From positions 3,186,560 to 3,250,559 of the forward strand of contig NC_079375.1 in assembly GCF_021018895.1 (NCBI RefSeq): a stretch of 64,000 nt of DNA. The letters are read 5' to 3'. The notes under the pieces were generated by a model. It made no database searches, was not told where the DNA came from, and was given only the letters and a program-made list of their open reading frames with translations. Of this stretch, positions 48,601 to 58,831 are shown in pieces; within the stretch, counting starts at the first letter, position 1, and every line of letters starts with the position of its first letter. The position numbers were made by a program, and so were the translations under genes. Source of the stretch: Seriola aureovittata. Its lineage: Eukaryota; Chordata; Actinopteri; Carangiformes; Carangidae.

Positions 48601-50381
48601 CTGTGATCTTCTGCACATCCTGTTCAGCAGGAGTTTTGTCAACACTTTTGTACATAGTGTTCTCCATAGTTTTATTTTTTAATCTGTATCTATGTGTATT
48701 TATCTTTTTGACTGTTGGAGTATTTTAACTTTTTATTGTTATTTCCTGTTAATATGTTTATTGGACACTGCACCAGACATCAGGCCAAATATCATGTCAA
48801 TAAACCTTATTTTCTGATTCTGCCTTTGTGATGATGTCATCATCCCTTCCTCATGCTGCTGTAGCCTGACACCATGTGTCATGCAGGATCCCCTTGCCTT
48901 CTAAATAAAAACAGACTGTTCGTATTACAAGTACTCAAAATTTGTTTCAGTGCTATCAACAATCTTAACTATCAGCAACAAATGCACACATAAATAATAA
49001 ATTATAAGGGACATGGGGAAAACAACATGATTAACTGGACAGGGTGAAGAGGTGAATTGCTGCCCCCCATGGAGGTGGATCAAGTAGCACGATCTTACAC
49101 ATTACACCTTTAACTGCTTAGACAGACGATCTATGGGGTCTTTTTTTTTCTAATATTGTGACACTGTGAGTGGATATAAAAGGTCTTCTTGTGTCACCTG
49201 TGTATCTGAATCGAGCAACATCTCTGACTGTCACCGTGACGACCAGCACAGCCAGTAGGATGGCCAGGAGGCTGTACGCTCGGAAAGGGCTGAAGGCCAC
49301 AAACCTAGAGAAAAACAAAACAATAAGATAACAAAAATAAATGAAAATAAATGTAATTTGTATTTCTCCACCTAACTTATGTACTAGCATTTGAGGCGCT
49401 ATATAAAACAGCTACTTGTAATAATAATACATAATAATACATTTTATTTATAGGTGCCTTTCAAGGCGCTCAAGGACACACAGTAAAAGATAAAATGCAA
49501 GTACAAGGCATAAAATACAAAATAAATTAGAATAAATATAATATTCATTAAACTGTCAAATGAATGTGTAAAATAAAAACCAGGGGGAAAAACAAGTTTA
49601 GCAAGTACTTCCTTGCTAAGCTTGTAAAAATATCAAAACATCAGTGGCAAAACATTCATAACACCTAGATAATATCAGAAATATAACTTTATCCGCTCAT
49701 TAAATAAAAATGAACAAAGAAAAGTCAAATTTTACTGTTTGTGTATTTTGGAGTCTGGACTCATTAGGGAGACTTATATTAGTAGATATTAGTGTTATAG
49801 TACATAAGAAACTATAGGTTTCATTAGAAAAAAAGGAGACAAACAGGATCAGTGCAAACTGACAAAATGCCTTATTTTTCAATAACATAGAAATATGAAG
49901 TACAAAAGAACCAAATACTCAGTAATAAAGATGAATAATATAAATGGTATGGCCTTAATAATCGTATGTATTATAGGATTATTAAAGGAGTAGTAAAGAT
50001 TTAGAAGGGGAAATGATTATGAACTCATCTGAAGTCATAGCAATGTTAGGTTATTATGTTTGTTTGATTTTACTGAGGTTTGGGTTCAAATTAAGATCAT
50101 AATCATTTTCCCTTTAATTAACAGGAGCTCCGTGTTCTCAGAATGGGTGTGTGGCTGATATCCCTGCGTCATGATGCCTACCAGAACACGGTGTTGGCTG
50201 CAGCAAACAGGGCTGAAGTCCTGCACGGTCTCTGCTTCCAGTTGACCAGGCCGGTGAGACGACACCCTGCGCGCCCGGGCAGAGGCGTCTCCTCCTCGCT
50301 CTGCGCCTGGCTCGGCGGACCCGGCGGCCCTGCAGCCGCCTCCCCGCCGCCCGCGGTTCCTACTTCCCGGCTCACCAGCAT
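30459..50381 (-). CDS. retreg1: RETREG1 / FAM134B reticulophagy receptor
   Basis: Nine coding exons, all GT-AG with matching phases: 50381-50182, 49304-49198, 46061-46031, 35536-35419, 34574-34490, 34012-33890, 33394-33324, 32301-32178 and 30982-30459. They give 1383 nt, or 460 residues plus TGA; human RETREG1 is about 497. Two hydrophobic hairpins of the reticulon-homology domain lie at about residues 54-97 and 153-193. They wedge into and curve ER membrane. The diagnostic stretch [17 protein letters not shown] is in exon 8. The LC3-interacting region [11 protein letters not shown] (core F412-L415) is near the C-terminus. The protein drives ER-phagy by linking curved ER to autophagosomes. 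The N-terminus before the first hairpin is shorter than in mammals; ATG 50381 is the only candidate seen in frame. It is divergent from rnf182. Confidence 0.96.
31060..31540. repeat. dispersed teleost repeat fragment in retreg1 intron
   Basis: Contains the TTAGCATGCTAACATGCTAA block, AAGATGGTGAACATGCT, and upstream two ACTTTGGTGAT-type segments. This is typical of a common high-copy repeat in spiny-rayed fish. The boundaries and class are uncertain. Confidence 0.55.
31661..31980 (+). mobile_element. TTAA-ended miniature element, copy B (3'-truncated)
   Basis: Begins TTAAAGGTCCCACATAGTCT and follows copy A closely through the CAGCCGTCAGGACTTCTG block. It then ends without the right terminus. 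Same orientation as copy A, inside the last retreg1 intron. Confidence 0.75.
33708..33722 (-). promoter_or_regulatory. CTCF-like motif in retreg1 intron
   Basis: The minus strand reads TCCCCAGGTGGCGCT, matching the last twelve positions of the CTCF core consensus. Binding is unproven. Confidence 0.3.
34215..34290. repeat. retroelement-tail-like repeat
   Basis: GATAGTCTTTATTGTCCCCA followed by AGGGGCAATTTGG is a sequence type found at many places in fish genomes and attributed to retroelement 3' ends. Similar short versions occur at about 10130-10152 and 50865-50885 (TTTACTGATCCCCCGTAGAGG). Confidence 0.4.
34760..34913 (-). repeat. dispersed teleost repeat, reverse orientation
   Basis: Reads TATGCTAAGCTAAGCTAATC, CAGACATGAGAG and ATTGATCTT, and ends AACTATTCCTTTAA. 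On the minus strand this matches the family seen in plus orientation at 41020-41330. Both are in retreg1 introns. Confidence 0.55.
38025..38444. mobile_element. non-autonomous DNA transposon (hAT-like MITE, probable)
   Basis: The left part reads GTGTTCCATTTGGACTCGGA and the right part ACATCCAAGGAAAATAGAAC, an imperfect inverted relationship of the TTCCATTT / AAATGGAA type. The interior has CAAGATGGCTGTTCCGCACA and no coding capacity. I recognise the type from other fish genomes. No clear target-site duplication is seen and the exact ends are uncertain. Confidence 0.5.
41020..41330 (+). repeat. dispersed teleost repeat, forward orientation
   Basis: Contains TGACATTTTGGAAAATGGAA, AGATCAATACCACTTTGATA, ATAGCTTAGCATAAAGACAG and CTAGCCTGGCTCT in the order typical of a very common repeat in percomorph genomes. 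No open reading frame. Confidence 0.6.
42569..42638. repeat. (CA)35 microsatellite
   Basis: Seventy bases of uninterrupted CA repeat in the large retreg1 intron; likely highly polymorphic. Confidence 0.98.
44920..45150 (+). repeat. dispersed teleost repeat fragment
   Basis: Contains CGTGGACACGATATCTCTGT, CACTTGGACTCAAGAACGAA and AATTATGACAAAAGTTCACA in the order of a high-copy repeat common in spiny-rayed fish. Class uncertain. Confidence 0.5.
46031..46061 (-). other. retreg1: retreg1 31-nt microexon (coding exon 3)
   Basis: Flanked by a minus-strand acceptor (TTTTCCACAG) and donor (GTAGGACC). It encodes AHLWRSMTA with split codons at both ends, matching the LWRSL-type peptide that precedes SWEVI in FAM134B proteins. 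It keeps phase between exon 2 (ends phase 1) and exon 4 (begins with the last base of Ser). Confidence 0.9.
46317..46776 (-). mobile_element. TTAA-ended miniature element, copy C (inverted)
   Basis: Reverse orientation relative to copy A, nearly full length. It starts AAGCTCCATATTTTC and ends ATATGGGACCTTTAA. The TTAA is intact on the right only; the left flank reads ATGA. It lies in the retreg1 intron between coding exons 2 and 3. Confidence 0.78.
48600..48823 (+). mobile_element. probable LINE 3' end
   Basis: Ends with GTCAATAAACCTTATTTTCTGATTCTG after a GTTATTTCCTGTTAAT / TATTGGACACTGCACCAGAC segment. An AATAAACCT plus ATTCTG tail is characteristic of L2/CR1-like retrotransposon 3' ends in fish. 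No reverse transcriptase sequence is present. Confidence 0.4.
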
Positions 50382-51459
50382 TGGAAAACGACCGGGGCCC
50401 CTCCGCTCTACCGCTCCGCTCCTCCAGCAGAGATCGGTGTCAAGTTAACCGGAGAGTTTACGATGGTATTTCCGATTTTAGGTTTTCAAAATAAAAGTCA
50501 CCACGAGAACTGTGATTTATTGGGCTACTTGCTAGCTACTTGCTAAGTTAGTGGTTTAAACATAATACCTCTAACATTCAAGTAAAAGTACAAAAGTATA
50601 GCATTCGCAATATACTTTATAATTACCATATTGGATAATTTTACCTTCTTTAGGCCTTTAATGAAGCTATTCACAATATGTGGAGATTTTTTTTAAACTG
50701 GTGACAACTAACAGATATTTAACCTGTGAAAAGGGGACAAACATGACATCACTTCATTTTAAGGGAACACAAGCCACAGAGGTTGGGAACCAGTTCCCAG
50801 TAGAGATCAATAAAAGTTAAAATAAGATCATCTAAGATAAGATGTAGCTTACCTTTACTGATCCCCCGTAGAGGAAATTCAAATTGACACAGCAGCACAA
50901 AAGAAAAGCAGCACAAGGGGAAAAATGGAATGAAGAAATAAAATAAGAATAGAAACAGAATCTAAAATAAATAAGATAAATTAGAAATACAAGTTCAATC
51001 TGAATAAAATCATTTGTATTACCTGAAAGAAATATATCATTGTAAAGACAGTAAACATGTGATGTGTTGTTAGTCCCAAACTATAGGCTATATATATTTT
51101 CGTAAATTAGTTGATGCAGGCCTGAGGTAAAAAAAAAAAAAAAAAAATCATGACTATAGTCACAGCTTTTGGTCCTTAACGTTTGGCAGTGACTAATTAT
51201 GCTGGTGAGAATTTTGTTTTGTATTAAAGTTAGATCGTTTCACTGTTTCCAGTTGACGCACCTGTAAGGAAAGCCTATAACAGCAACTGCTGGAATTGCA
51301 TTGAATTTCATTTTTGTATTTTATTTATTTATTTTATGCTTTTACTGTGAAAGAAAAATCGCTCAACTTCCTCTCATTTTCAGTCTACTTCTGTCTGACC
51401 TGACGCAGCTCCACACCTCAGCTGCTGCTTGTTGTGTTGTGGTTTAAATCATTGACGTC

Positions 51460-51461
<2 letters not shown>

Positions 51462-51523
<62 letters not shown>
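51462..51523. repeat. (GT)31 microsatellite
   Basis: Sixty-two bases of uninterrupted GT repeat between retreg1 and rnf182. Confidence 0.98.
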
Positions 51524-51524
<1 letters not shown>

Positions 51525-51574
51525 TGTGTTGTAGAGTTAGTCTGACGTCAATTGTTTGTGTTAAACTGTTATCA

Positions 51575-51830
51575 TGGTAAATAGACTACTATGGCTTTTC
51601 TAGTCTTACAGGCCACTCAAAGCACTTTACAGTACATGCCACATTCACCCATTCACACACATACACATATATACAACACACCCATACATCACACACACTC
51701 ACACACCCATGGAACAGCCATCAAGGGTAATTTGGGGTTCAGTGTCTTGCACAAGAAAACTTGGACATGTGGACTGGAGGAGCCGAGGATCGAACCACGA
51801 CATTCTCCACTGCAGCTCTGTGGAGCTTTT
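51575..51830 (-). mobile_element. SINE-like element (reverse orientation)
   Basis: Contains GCTTTTCTAGTCTTACAGGC, CACTCAAAGCACTTTACAGT, CATTCACCCATTCACACACA, GGGGTTCAGTGTCTTGCACA and GAGCCGAGGATCGAACCACG. These are hallmarks of a common fish SINE read from tail to tRNA-like head. GATCGAACC is the reverse complement of a pol III B-box (GGTTCGATC). The A-box end is lost or unclear. Confidence 0.65.
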
Positions 51831-52029
51831 TCCATGAACACTGATATAACACCGACAACTTAAAAAGGTGATGTCGCTCTGGTCTTAGTGGATACTGTAA
51901 ACAGGCAACTGCTTAACATGTTTGCAGCAACAACTTCATGAGCACATCAGCAAATCTGAGGTGTTATTCTGCCCTCTAGGGGTCAAAATCCCTTTCTGCA
52001 GCTTTAAACAGGATTCCTAAATGTGATTG

Positions 52030-52340
52030 GACTTGAGCACTGATGACTCGGACTTGGACTCAAGCATTGATTGGGAGGTTGGAGACAAAGACTCTGACTA
52101 TTTTGTTAGTGTATTTGTAATAATTTGGCATAAGATATTGATATATTAATACTGTAACATTATTCAGTGATGAAATGGTGACAGCTGTGTCATTTGTGTT
52201 GTAGACCTTTATTAATGAATAGCACAGGAGCCCGTCCTGGAACTTGACTCGGACCCTTTTTTTGTGACTTGGACTAGAACATTGGGGACTTGAGACTCGA
52301 CTCGGACTTGAGGGTTAGTGACTTAACTACAACACTGATA
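52030..52340 (+). repeat. degenerate GACTTGGACT-type repeat
   Basis: Repeated short phrases such as GACTCGGACTTGGACTC, GACTTGGACTAG and GACTCGACTCGGACTTGAGG. This is typical of a dispersed fish element that includes a simple GACTTG-rich region. Confidence 0.5.
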
Positions 52341-53009
52341 ACAACGATACAAATTCAGTTAGTTGCATTGTCCAATAAAACCATGACCACAGGGGGTCAG
52401 TACAACTTCAGATATACAAACATGATTAATCTCAAAAGATAATGAACAAAGAAAACTTCTCTCCGTCTATAGCAAGTATTAACTTATAAACTACACAACT
52501 ATATCAAATTCTCACCGTGAAACATAAACTTTGAGATCGTTGAATACGACTGCTGTGATTTGTAACAGGCAATAGTCAGTATTTTTGACATTTTATGGAC
52601 GAAACTCTCAAAAAAAGCAGCTGGAGGAATGCAGCCTGTGTGACAGACTGCAGACTGGGCGTCTTGCCACGCATGGTGGAGTCAGAACGCAACCGTCTTG
52701 TGGAGGGACAGGGAAAGTCAGACCTACAAAGAGATGATGACCCATTTTGCGCTGCATGCCGCTCGCGCTGTTCTGGACCTGAATCAAGATCAGAGCTCAG
52801 TGCCAGACCGTGATCTCCAACAATGACCTGCTCCACTTTCCACTGCTGGGGCCACTCCTTCACTCCACACTCGCCACCAATTCTGACACATATTCACATC
52901 CACAGGCTCAATGCAGCTTAATAGCTGTTTTTGAAAGGTAAGAAAGTTTTCTGCAGACATTTACTCACTGTAGCTACAGCTGGAATATTAACCTTAACCA
53001 AAATAGACC

Positions 53010-53150
53010 CTAGAGCTCCAGAGAGACGCCTGAGAGAGGAGATGTAAAACTACACTGTGATGGTTTTTGGTTCTTAAAACCAAAAATATATCTTCTTATC
53101 CATCAATACTTTGAATAAAACACAGGAAAATATAAAATATGGAGCTTTAA
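53010..53150 (+). mobile_element. TTAA-ended miniature element, copy D (right end only)
   Basis: About 140 bp matching the right end of copy A: GAGAGACGCCTGAGAG, then GATGGTTTTTGGTTCTTAAA, AATAAAACACAGGA and ATATGGAGCTTTAA. It has an intact right terminal repeat with TTAA at 53147-53150. Confidence 0.75.
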
Positions 53151-53621
53151 AAGCCCAGTCAATATTTCTTCTAATAGACAATAACTGACTTGCAACAAGC
53201 TGTGAAAACAACATGGACAAATCATCACTTCTTAAGTAGTAGAGAAGTAACAGGATCATTTGGAGTCCTGTGATCCACCACATGTATATTGATATATGAG
53301 CAGGTAGTGATCCCTTACACATTATCATTTGATATATTGTTATCATAAAACTATTGATTATAGCTGCTTTAAGTATTTCTAATTTGATTATTAATAGACA
53401 TGATTAAAAAGTCTGAATCATATAGATACACTGCAAGTTTTTTTGGTGTGATTTTTGATGTTGGGCTGATGATTCGATGATCTTTTAATTTCACTTAAAA
53501 ATCATGTATGTAAAAAATAAACGTAAGCATATGGGCAGGGGGGTCGTAAATTGATTTAGCTGCAAATATTTGTCATATGAAGACAAATAACAGGGTGACA
53601 TGAAACACTGCACAGAGAAGA

Positions 53622-53625
<4 letters not shown>

Positions 53626-53664
<39 letters not shown>
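53626..53664. repeat. (CA)n microsatellite
   Basis: Thirty-nine bases of CA repeat in the retreg1-rnf182 spacer. Confidence 0.95.
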
Positions 53665-53666
<2 letters not shown>

Positions 53667-53823
53667 TCAAACTCATTCATTCATAGGTTTTCAAGCTTGC
53701 AATGCAAACACAGTCAATACACACACAAATGTACAAAAACTAATTTACTGCGAGCACTTGTACACACAGCATGAACAAGTTTGCATACTTTCACAAACAC
53801 AGACAAACACATGTGCACGCACT

Positions 53824-53846
53824 CATGCACGTGCATGCACGCGCGT

Positions 53847-53918
<72 letters not shown>
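53824..53918. repeat. 95-bp alternating purine-pyrimidine tract ending in (CA)n
   Basis: Starts CATGCACGTGCATGCACGCG and passes into a pure CA repeat. Purines and pyrimidines alternate without a break for 95 bases, which favours Z-DNA under negative supercoiling. Confidence 0.9.
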
Positions 53919-53923
<5 letters not shown>

Positions 53924-54011
53924 AAAGTCTTCCAGATACACACTCATTCATGATTTCTTGTACACACACACCCACACACCATAAACACAGCACTGTAGAT
54001 ATTAAAGACAT

Positions 54012-54015
54012 TGTG

Positions 54016-54077
<62 letters not shown>

Positions 54078-54092
54078 TGTGTGTGTGTGTGT
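54012..54092. repeat. 81-bp alternating purine-pyrimidine tract, (TG)n
   Basis: A TG repeat with single GC and AT interruptions that keep the alternation. It is complementary in sense to the CA tract 94 bp earlier, so the two could pair as hairpin arms. Confidence 0.9.
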
Positions 54093-54678
54093 CAGCCACT
54101 AATTGGACTGAATTTCACTGAGCAACAAAAGATCAGGCTCGAAAATTCCAGCTCTGGTTTGTACAGGCTCTGCTTTGTTTTCCCTTCGCCTCTGTTTGTT
54201 CTCTTCTAATGCTGTGTTAACAGTTATCTCTCTCCCTTTCTCACCCCCCCTTATCCCTCCCCCTCCCCACCTCTTTCTCTCTCTGTCTCTCTGTGTCTTT
54301 CTTTCAATCTCTCTCACTTTCTCTCTTTTTTCGTGCGGCCCATGAAAGGCTTTCTGCCCCAAACGAAGCTCAGTTACCCCAACTGCTCAGAGGCAGGCGA
54401 ACCCCAGAGGCCAGAGCTTGCGAGGTGCTTTCCGCATTAACTCACAAATCTCTCTCTCACACACACACACGCACACTCGAAAACACACACACACACACAC
54501 ACCCACTGCAGGAGCCTGTTGGACAACCACAATGAACCCCAGACTTTCAGTGGAGTGGACCATAATCAACGTCTCCATCTATGGGAAACTTGCCACGTCC
54601 CTCGGAGCTGAGCCTGGACCTGAGCTTTTGGTTGGATTTTTCTGATGTTCTTGTGGCAGGAGAAAACTCAGGGATAAG

Positions 54679-55542
54679 ATGATGATTGAGCTGCAAAGCC
54701 CCGAGGATGGTGGCGGTGATGGTGGTGGCTGCGGCCACGTGGACATACTGAGCACTGAGGAGCTGGAGTGTAAGATCTGCTACTGTGCGTACAACCTCGG
54801 GAGTCGCAGGCCAAAGTTGCTCGAGTGCTGCCACCGTCTGTGCGCCAAATGCCTCGCTAAGATCCTGGACCTGGGTGAGTCGCCTCCCAACGCCGTGGTG
54901 TGCCCGTTCTGCCGCTACATCACCAGACTGCCAGGGGAGGCGGTGAGCAGTCTGCCGGATGACTGCAACTTGGTGGCGGCGCTGGCCCTCAAAAGCAGGA
55001 ATCAGAGGAACCTCCACTTCCACCAGGATGCGACCACGGAGCTACTCCTCAGCCCCAGGCGCCTGACCTCGCTGATGGGTAGTAACGCGCCTGTGATGTC
55101 CCCTTCCCCTTCCTCCTCCACTTCCTCAGCCACTACCTACTCCTCCATCCGGGGCTCCCCTAACTTTGTGGTCATCACCATCATGGAGCCTCCACCGGCG
55201 CCCGCCTCAAACCAGGACCTTTACCACCAGCCACGTGGACCTCACACCTCAAACCGGGGCTACCACTCCTCCAGTCTGGATTCCATGGCGTCCATCACGC
55301 AGCGGTGGACGGTGTGGAACTGTGCAGCCCTCCTGTGCCAGACGTCGGCCCGGGCGCTGGTGTGGGTGCTCGGGCTTCTGTACTTCAGCTCTCTGCCCAT
55401 GGGGGTTTACCTGCTCATCATGCAGAGGACAACGCTCGGGGTGCTGCTGGTGAGCCTGGTTCCCGCCAGCCTCGTCATGATCATGGTCTACGGATTCTGC
55501 CAGTGTATCTGCCATGAATTCTGGGACTGCATGCCACCATAA
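54679..55542 (+). CDS. rnf182: RNF182, membrane-anchored RING E3 ubiquitin ligase
   Basis: 287 residues in one coding exon, ATG at 54679 (a second ATG follows at 54682) to TAA at 55540-55542. C3HC4 RING at 31-78 (C31, C34, C50, H52, C55, C58, C75, C78). The RNF182 signatures KLLECCHRLCAKCL, CPFCR, SSLPDDCN and TELLLSPRRL are present. Two hydrophobic segments at about 225-272 include LLYFSSLPMGVYLL and VPASLVMIMVYGFCQC, followed by the conserved CHEFWDCM end. Human RNF182 is 247 residues; the extra length is a glycine-rich N-terminus and Ser/Pro-rich linkers at about 135-200. Mammalian RNF182 is a neuron-enriched ligase reported to act on the V-ATPase c subunit ATP6V0C; the same target here is inference. 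A pyrimidine-rich leader precedes the ATG and an upstream non-coding exon is possible. Confidence 0.95.
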   Translation: MMIELQSPEDGGGDGGGCGHVDILSTEELECKICYCAYNLGSRRPKLLECCHRLCAKCLAKILDLGESPPNAVVCPFCRYITRLPGEAVSSLPDDCNLVAALALKSRNQRNLHFHQDATTELLLSPRRLTSLMGSNAPVMSPSPSSSTSSATTYSSIRGSPNFVVITIMEPPPAPASNQDLYHQPRGPHTSNRGYHSSSLDSMASITQRWTVWNCAALLCQTSARALVWVLGLLYFSSLPMGVYLLIMQRTTLGVLLVSLVPASLVMIMVYGFCQCICHEFWDCMPP

Positions 55543-56180
55543 TGGGAGCAGATGAATGGGCAACGCTTTGCTTTGAATATGCTTGACAATAGATGTCCAG
55601 AATTCACTAATGGGGATGTTACTGTGTAACTGATTATGTGAATGTTTACTTCAGTGGCAGAAAAATGATCCTCTTCTTGACTGGAGAAGAACATTATGTA
55701 CATCACAAATGGAGCTCACAGTTTGGGGCTTTTTATTGTTATACACGTTAATTTGAGCTTTTTTTTTTTTTTTAGCTTGATAGCCAACTAATTATCTAGT
55801 AGAGCTCAGACAGATTTAGCTAAAACTTTCACGCCATTTCTGGAGGAAATCTGCTAAATATTATACATAATACTGTTGTAGTGAGAAACCTGAAGGAATG
55901 AATAACTGTCTCTGACACCCGTGGATCTAATGTGTTATCTAACAGTGGTTCTAAGCCTTTTTAGGCTGTGTCAAACCCATAAAGGCATCAAATGTGAACT
56001 TTATCATCAAGAGTCCTGAGAGTTCTTCACCTTAGCATGAGCAAAAGTGTGTTGTCATGTGTGAAAAAACACTTTCTATGCACCAAGAAGAGAGGTCAGT
56101 GTGTTTTCTCACCATGAAAGAATCAAATATAAAACAGGATATGCAGTAGTTTGATCCTGAAATAAACAGGTTAAAATACC
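55543..56180 (+). other. rnf182 3'UTR (probable)
   Basis: Non-coding sequence after the stop. The first good plus-strand AATAAA is at 56161-56166. A T-run of about 14 lies near 55760-55774. The end of the transcript is an estimate. Confidence 0.4.
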
Positions 56181-56996
56181 AGTGAATGTAGACGCTCCAG
56201 AACATTCCTTTCTTATATATTTAATGTCATGCAGGATATTTGTCAGCTTTCAGAATTTGGGTTCCTTTTTTTTGAGAAGGGAATCTTAATATATCAGACA
56301 CTGCCACAGTGGTTCTAGAATAAGACCATTCACACAGAGACCCTGGTTCGACCCCTGGCAGCTGGAGTGCGAAGGTGGAAAGCCAATGAGGGATTACACC
56401 TCAGTCGCTACAGGAGTTATTCCTTGGAGAGAAAAAATTTGTTTTTTAATGAATAAGTGAGTGACAGCTATAAGAAGCTTGGCACCGTTATCATTTTTGA
56501 ATTACTCTGACAACCACTGCAGACATAAAACCTACTGGATTCAGCTTATGGTGGTTATTCACTTTGGGGGTGCTGTTAACGGATAGATGCTCAATTTTTC
56601 AACTCTGTCTTAAAACGATAGTTAGGTGCTCAAATGATCCTTTTCTGTGCTTCTAATCTACGTGTGGGGGAATAAACCCACAGTCTGTGTTCCATTCCTA
56701 AGTTTATCTTAAGTTAATTTGAGGTTTCAGAGTTAATCAGTTCAAGTTGTTATCTTCCAAACATCTTTTTGCTAAAGTTCCTTCTTGTGCGGCTCGGTGA
56801 GGGGAAACACAAAGAGGAAATTCTGCACTAAAAAGATTGTACATTTGGAAGATCCCACTTGATTTGAGGAACTCAGAGTGCTGAAGCCATTTTTTAGCTC
56901 CAGATAAACTTTGGAATATTTTTTTGCATTCCCCCTTGCTTTCACTGAAAGGAAGGGATATTTTAATGGGGAGTATGGACAGGTTGATTGATTCAT
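56181..56996. other. intergenic downstream of rnf182
   Basis: No gene. A possible decayed tRNA-like piece (GGTTCGACCCC at about 56345) is not enough to call a SINE. Confidence 0.4.
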
Positions 56997-57125
56997 ATTC
57001 TGATTGGTTGGTTTGTAGCCGTATTCTGATTGGTTGATTTGTAGTTCTATTTTAATTGCGTGGTTTGTAGCTGTATTCTGATTGGTTGAATTGTAGCTCT
57101 ATTCTGATTGGTTGGTGGATTTGTA
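56997..57125. repeat. 26-bp minisatellite with CCAAT-box cores
   Basis: Units of exactly 26 bp start at 56997, 57023, 57049 and 57075, with a partial fifth at 57101. The consensus begins ATTCTGATTGGTTG and ends TTTGTAGCYST. Four of five units contain ATTGG, the inverted CCAAT box; the third is mutated to ATTGC. Confidence 0.92.
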
Positions 57126-58831
57126 TCATACTTGATAAGGATCATATTTGATGAAAATTATCATAAACCTGGCACATAATGATCTTTATTGGAAACACAA
57201 ATTGATTATATTAATGTATTTATCAATAACTAGTCCTCCTGTGGACACCCATAGATAGAAGTTGCTGTATAAACAGATAATGTAAGATAAATAGGAGTTG
57301 CTACCTTGGTAGTGGCTAATGAGGATCCAAATAAGTAAATAAATAAACAACATAATAAAACACAGCTTTTATAATATAAACTATGTCTTCGTTGTAATTG
57401 TTAAATATATTAACACTTAAAATGTCCTTAAAGCTGCTTACAACTACATTATAATGTGTCAGAAATCATTTATTTTACAGTTTAAATAGTAATTATAAAT
57501 ATTAAATAGGGGGGCTTAAAGTAAAGTGTTACAGTGTTGATTTTTATTATTAACACTGTAACACTGTGCATTTTATACTTTTTTTATTCATGAAATTACA
57601 AAAACATTGTCTTATATAATAAAACAGATGAAAACCAATTGATGTTAAACTAAATAAAAAGACAATTCAAGTAAATTAAAAACTCACATATAATCAGATA
57701 TGTTCTCCAGTGGGTCTTTTTCACAGAAGACATTTGGACACGTCTCAGTGGGTAAAGCACAGGTGTAAATAATGAGATTAATTACTGGGAGTCTTGAACA
57801 GAGCAGAGCCATCGTTAATGTTATCAGGAACACCTGGGCCTTTTCTACTGTGACAAGTCAAATTGCCTGCTGTGAAAAAAAGGCAGATAAAAAATTATTT
57901 AAAAGATAACACTAACTCAGCCAGCCTTATTTCCTTGGAGCCTCAGGGCCAAATGATGTTTATTATTATTAACAACCACCCTGTCCCTTCAAGTCTTTAG
58001 CTCTGCCTGAGAATCCCAAACTGCATGTACAGGGTCATAAATTTAGCGAGGCTCCAGTGAAACATGAAATAATCAGTATGCTCTTTAAATCTATTCATTC
58101 TAAAACATACCTTTAGTGAGCGTTAGGAAACTAAGACAGGTGGGATTTGGTGACGCCTCTTGGTTCTGGTTGAAAGCCTGGCAGTTAAATTATTTCTAAT
58201 TAACAGTTATTCGAAAGTGTATGAAAATGAAGATGACTGAAAGTAGCAGTAATCTGTATGATTGATTGATTAAGGCAGATCCTCTATTACCACTCATACC
58301 TCATTCCATGTGGTGAGGTTGAGCTTGAACCACCAGAGGGTGCTGTGACAGCTCTGCCCTTACCTCCCCCTTCATGCATTAGAACAGTTTATATTCTGTA
58401 CCTTCATTCAGTTTGTCGGTGTGTATAGTACGAGAGTGGAAAACATCAGATGAGACTCAGAGTAAGTGATGATCCTCCTCTGCTTCACAGAATTCTCTCT
58501 GTCCCTGTGTGTCTCTGTCCAAGAAAATGGAAACTCCAGTTTAAAAAAAAAAAAAAAATTCAATGATGTTCCATAGATATGAAGACAGAATCCCCTCTGA
58601 TTCAAATCAAACTGTCGCAGCTCAGATTGTTGAGTTAGGGGACAACACAAAGGCACAAGGAATTTGAAAGTCAAATGAAACTGTCAGAATACAGAGGTAT
58701 TATCAGAAAAAGTAAAGTATCAAATGTAAAAGGCCCTGCTTACAGTTGTATTGTATATGATATTATTAGATTGTTGATACAGATGCATCAGTATGGACTT
58801 TTTCATGCAGCTGCTTGAGATGGAGTTAGTT
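57126..58831. other. intergenic, rnf182 to ranbp9
   Basis: AT-rich. No gene or bounded repeat was recognised, apart from an A-run at about 58543-58558 and a near-CTCF motif at about 58331. Confidence 0.4.

Noticed and set aside
53714..54102. ORFs made of His-Thr or Val-Cys repeats over the CA/TG tracts (also at 42459-42775)
   Set aside because: They are translations of microsatellites in any frame and have no independent support.
56330..56420. A tRNA-SINE suggested by GGTTCGACCCC
   Set aside because: A lone B-box-like match with no A-box, body or duplication.
56997..57125. CRISPR-like direct repeats
   Set aside because: The units are head-to-tail with no spacers, in a vertebrate genome; this is a minisatellite.
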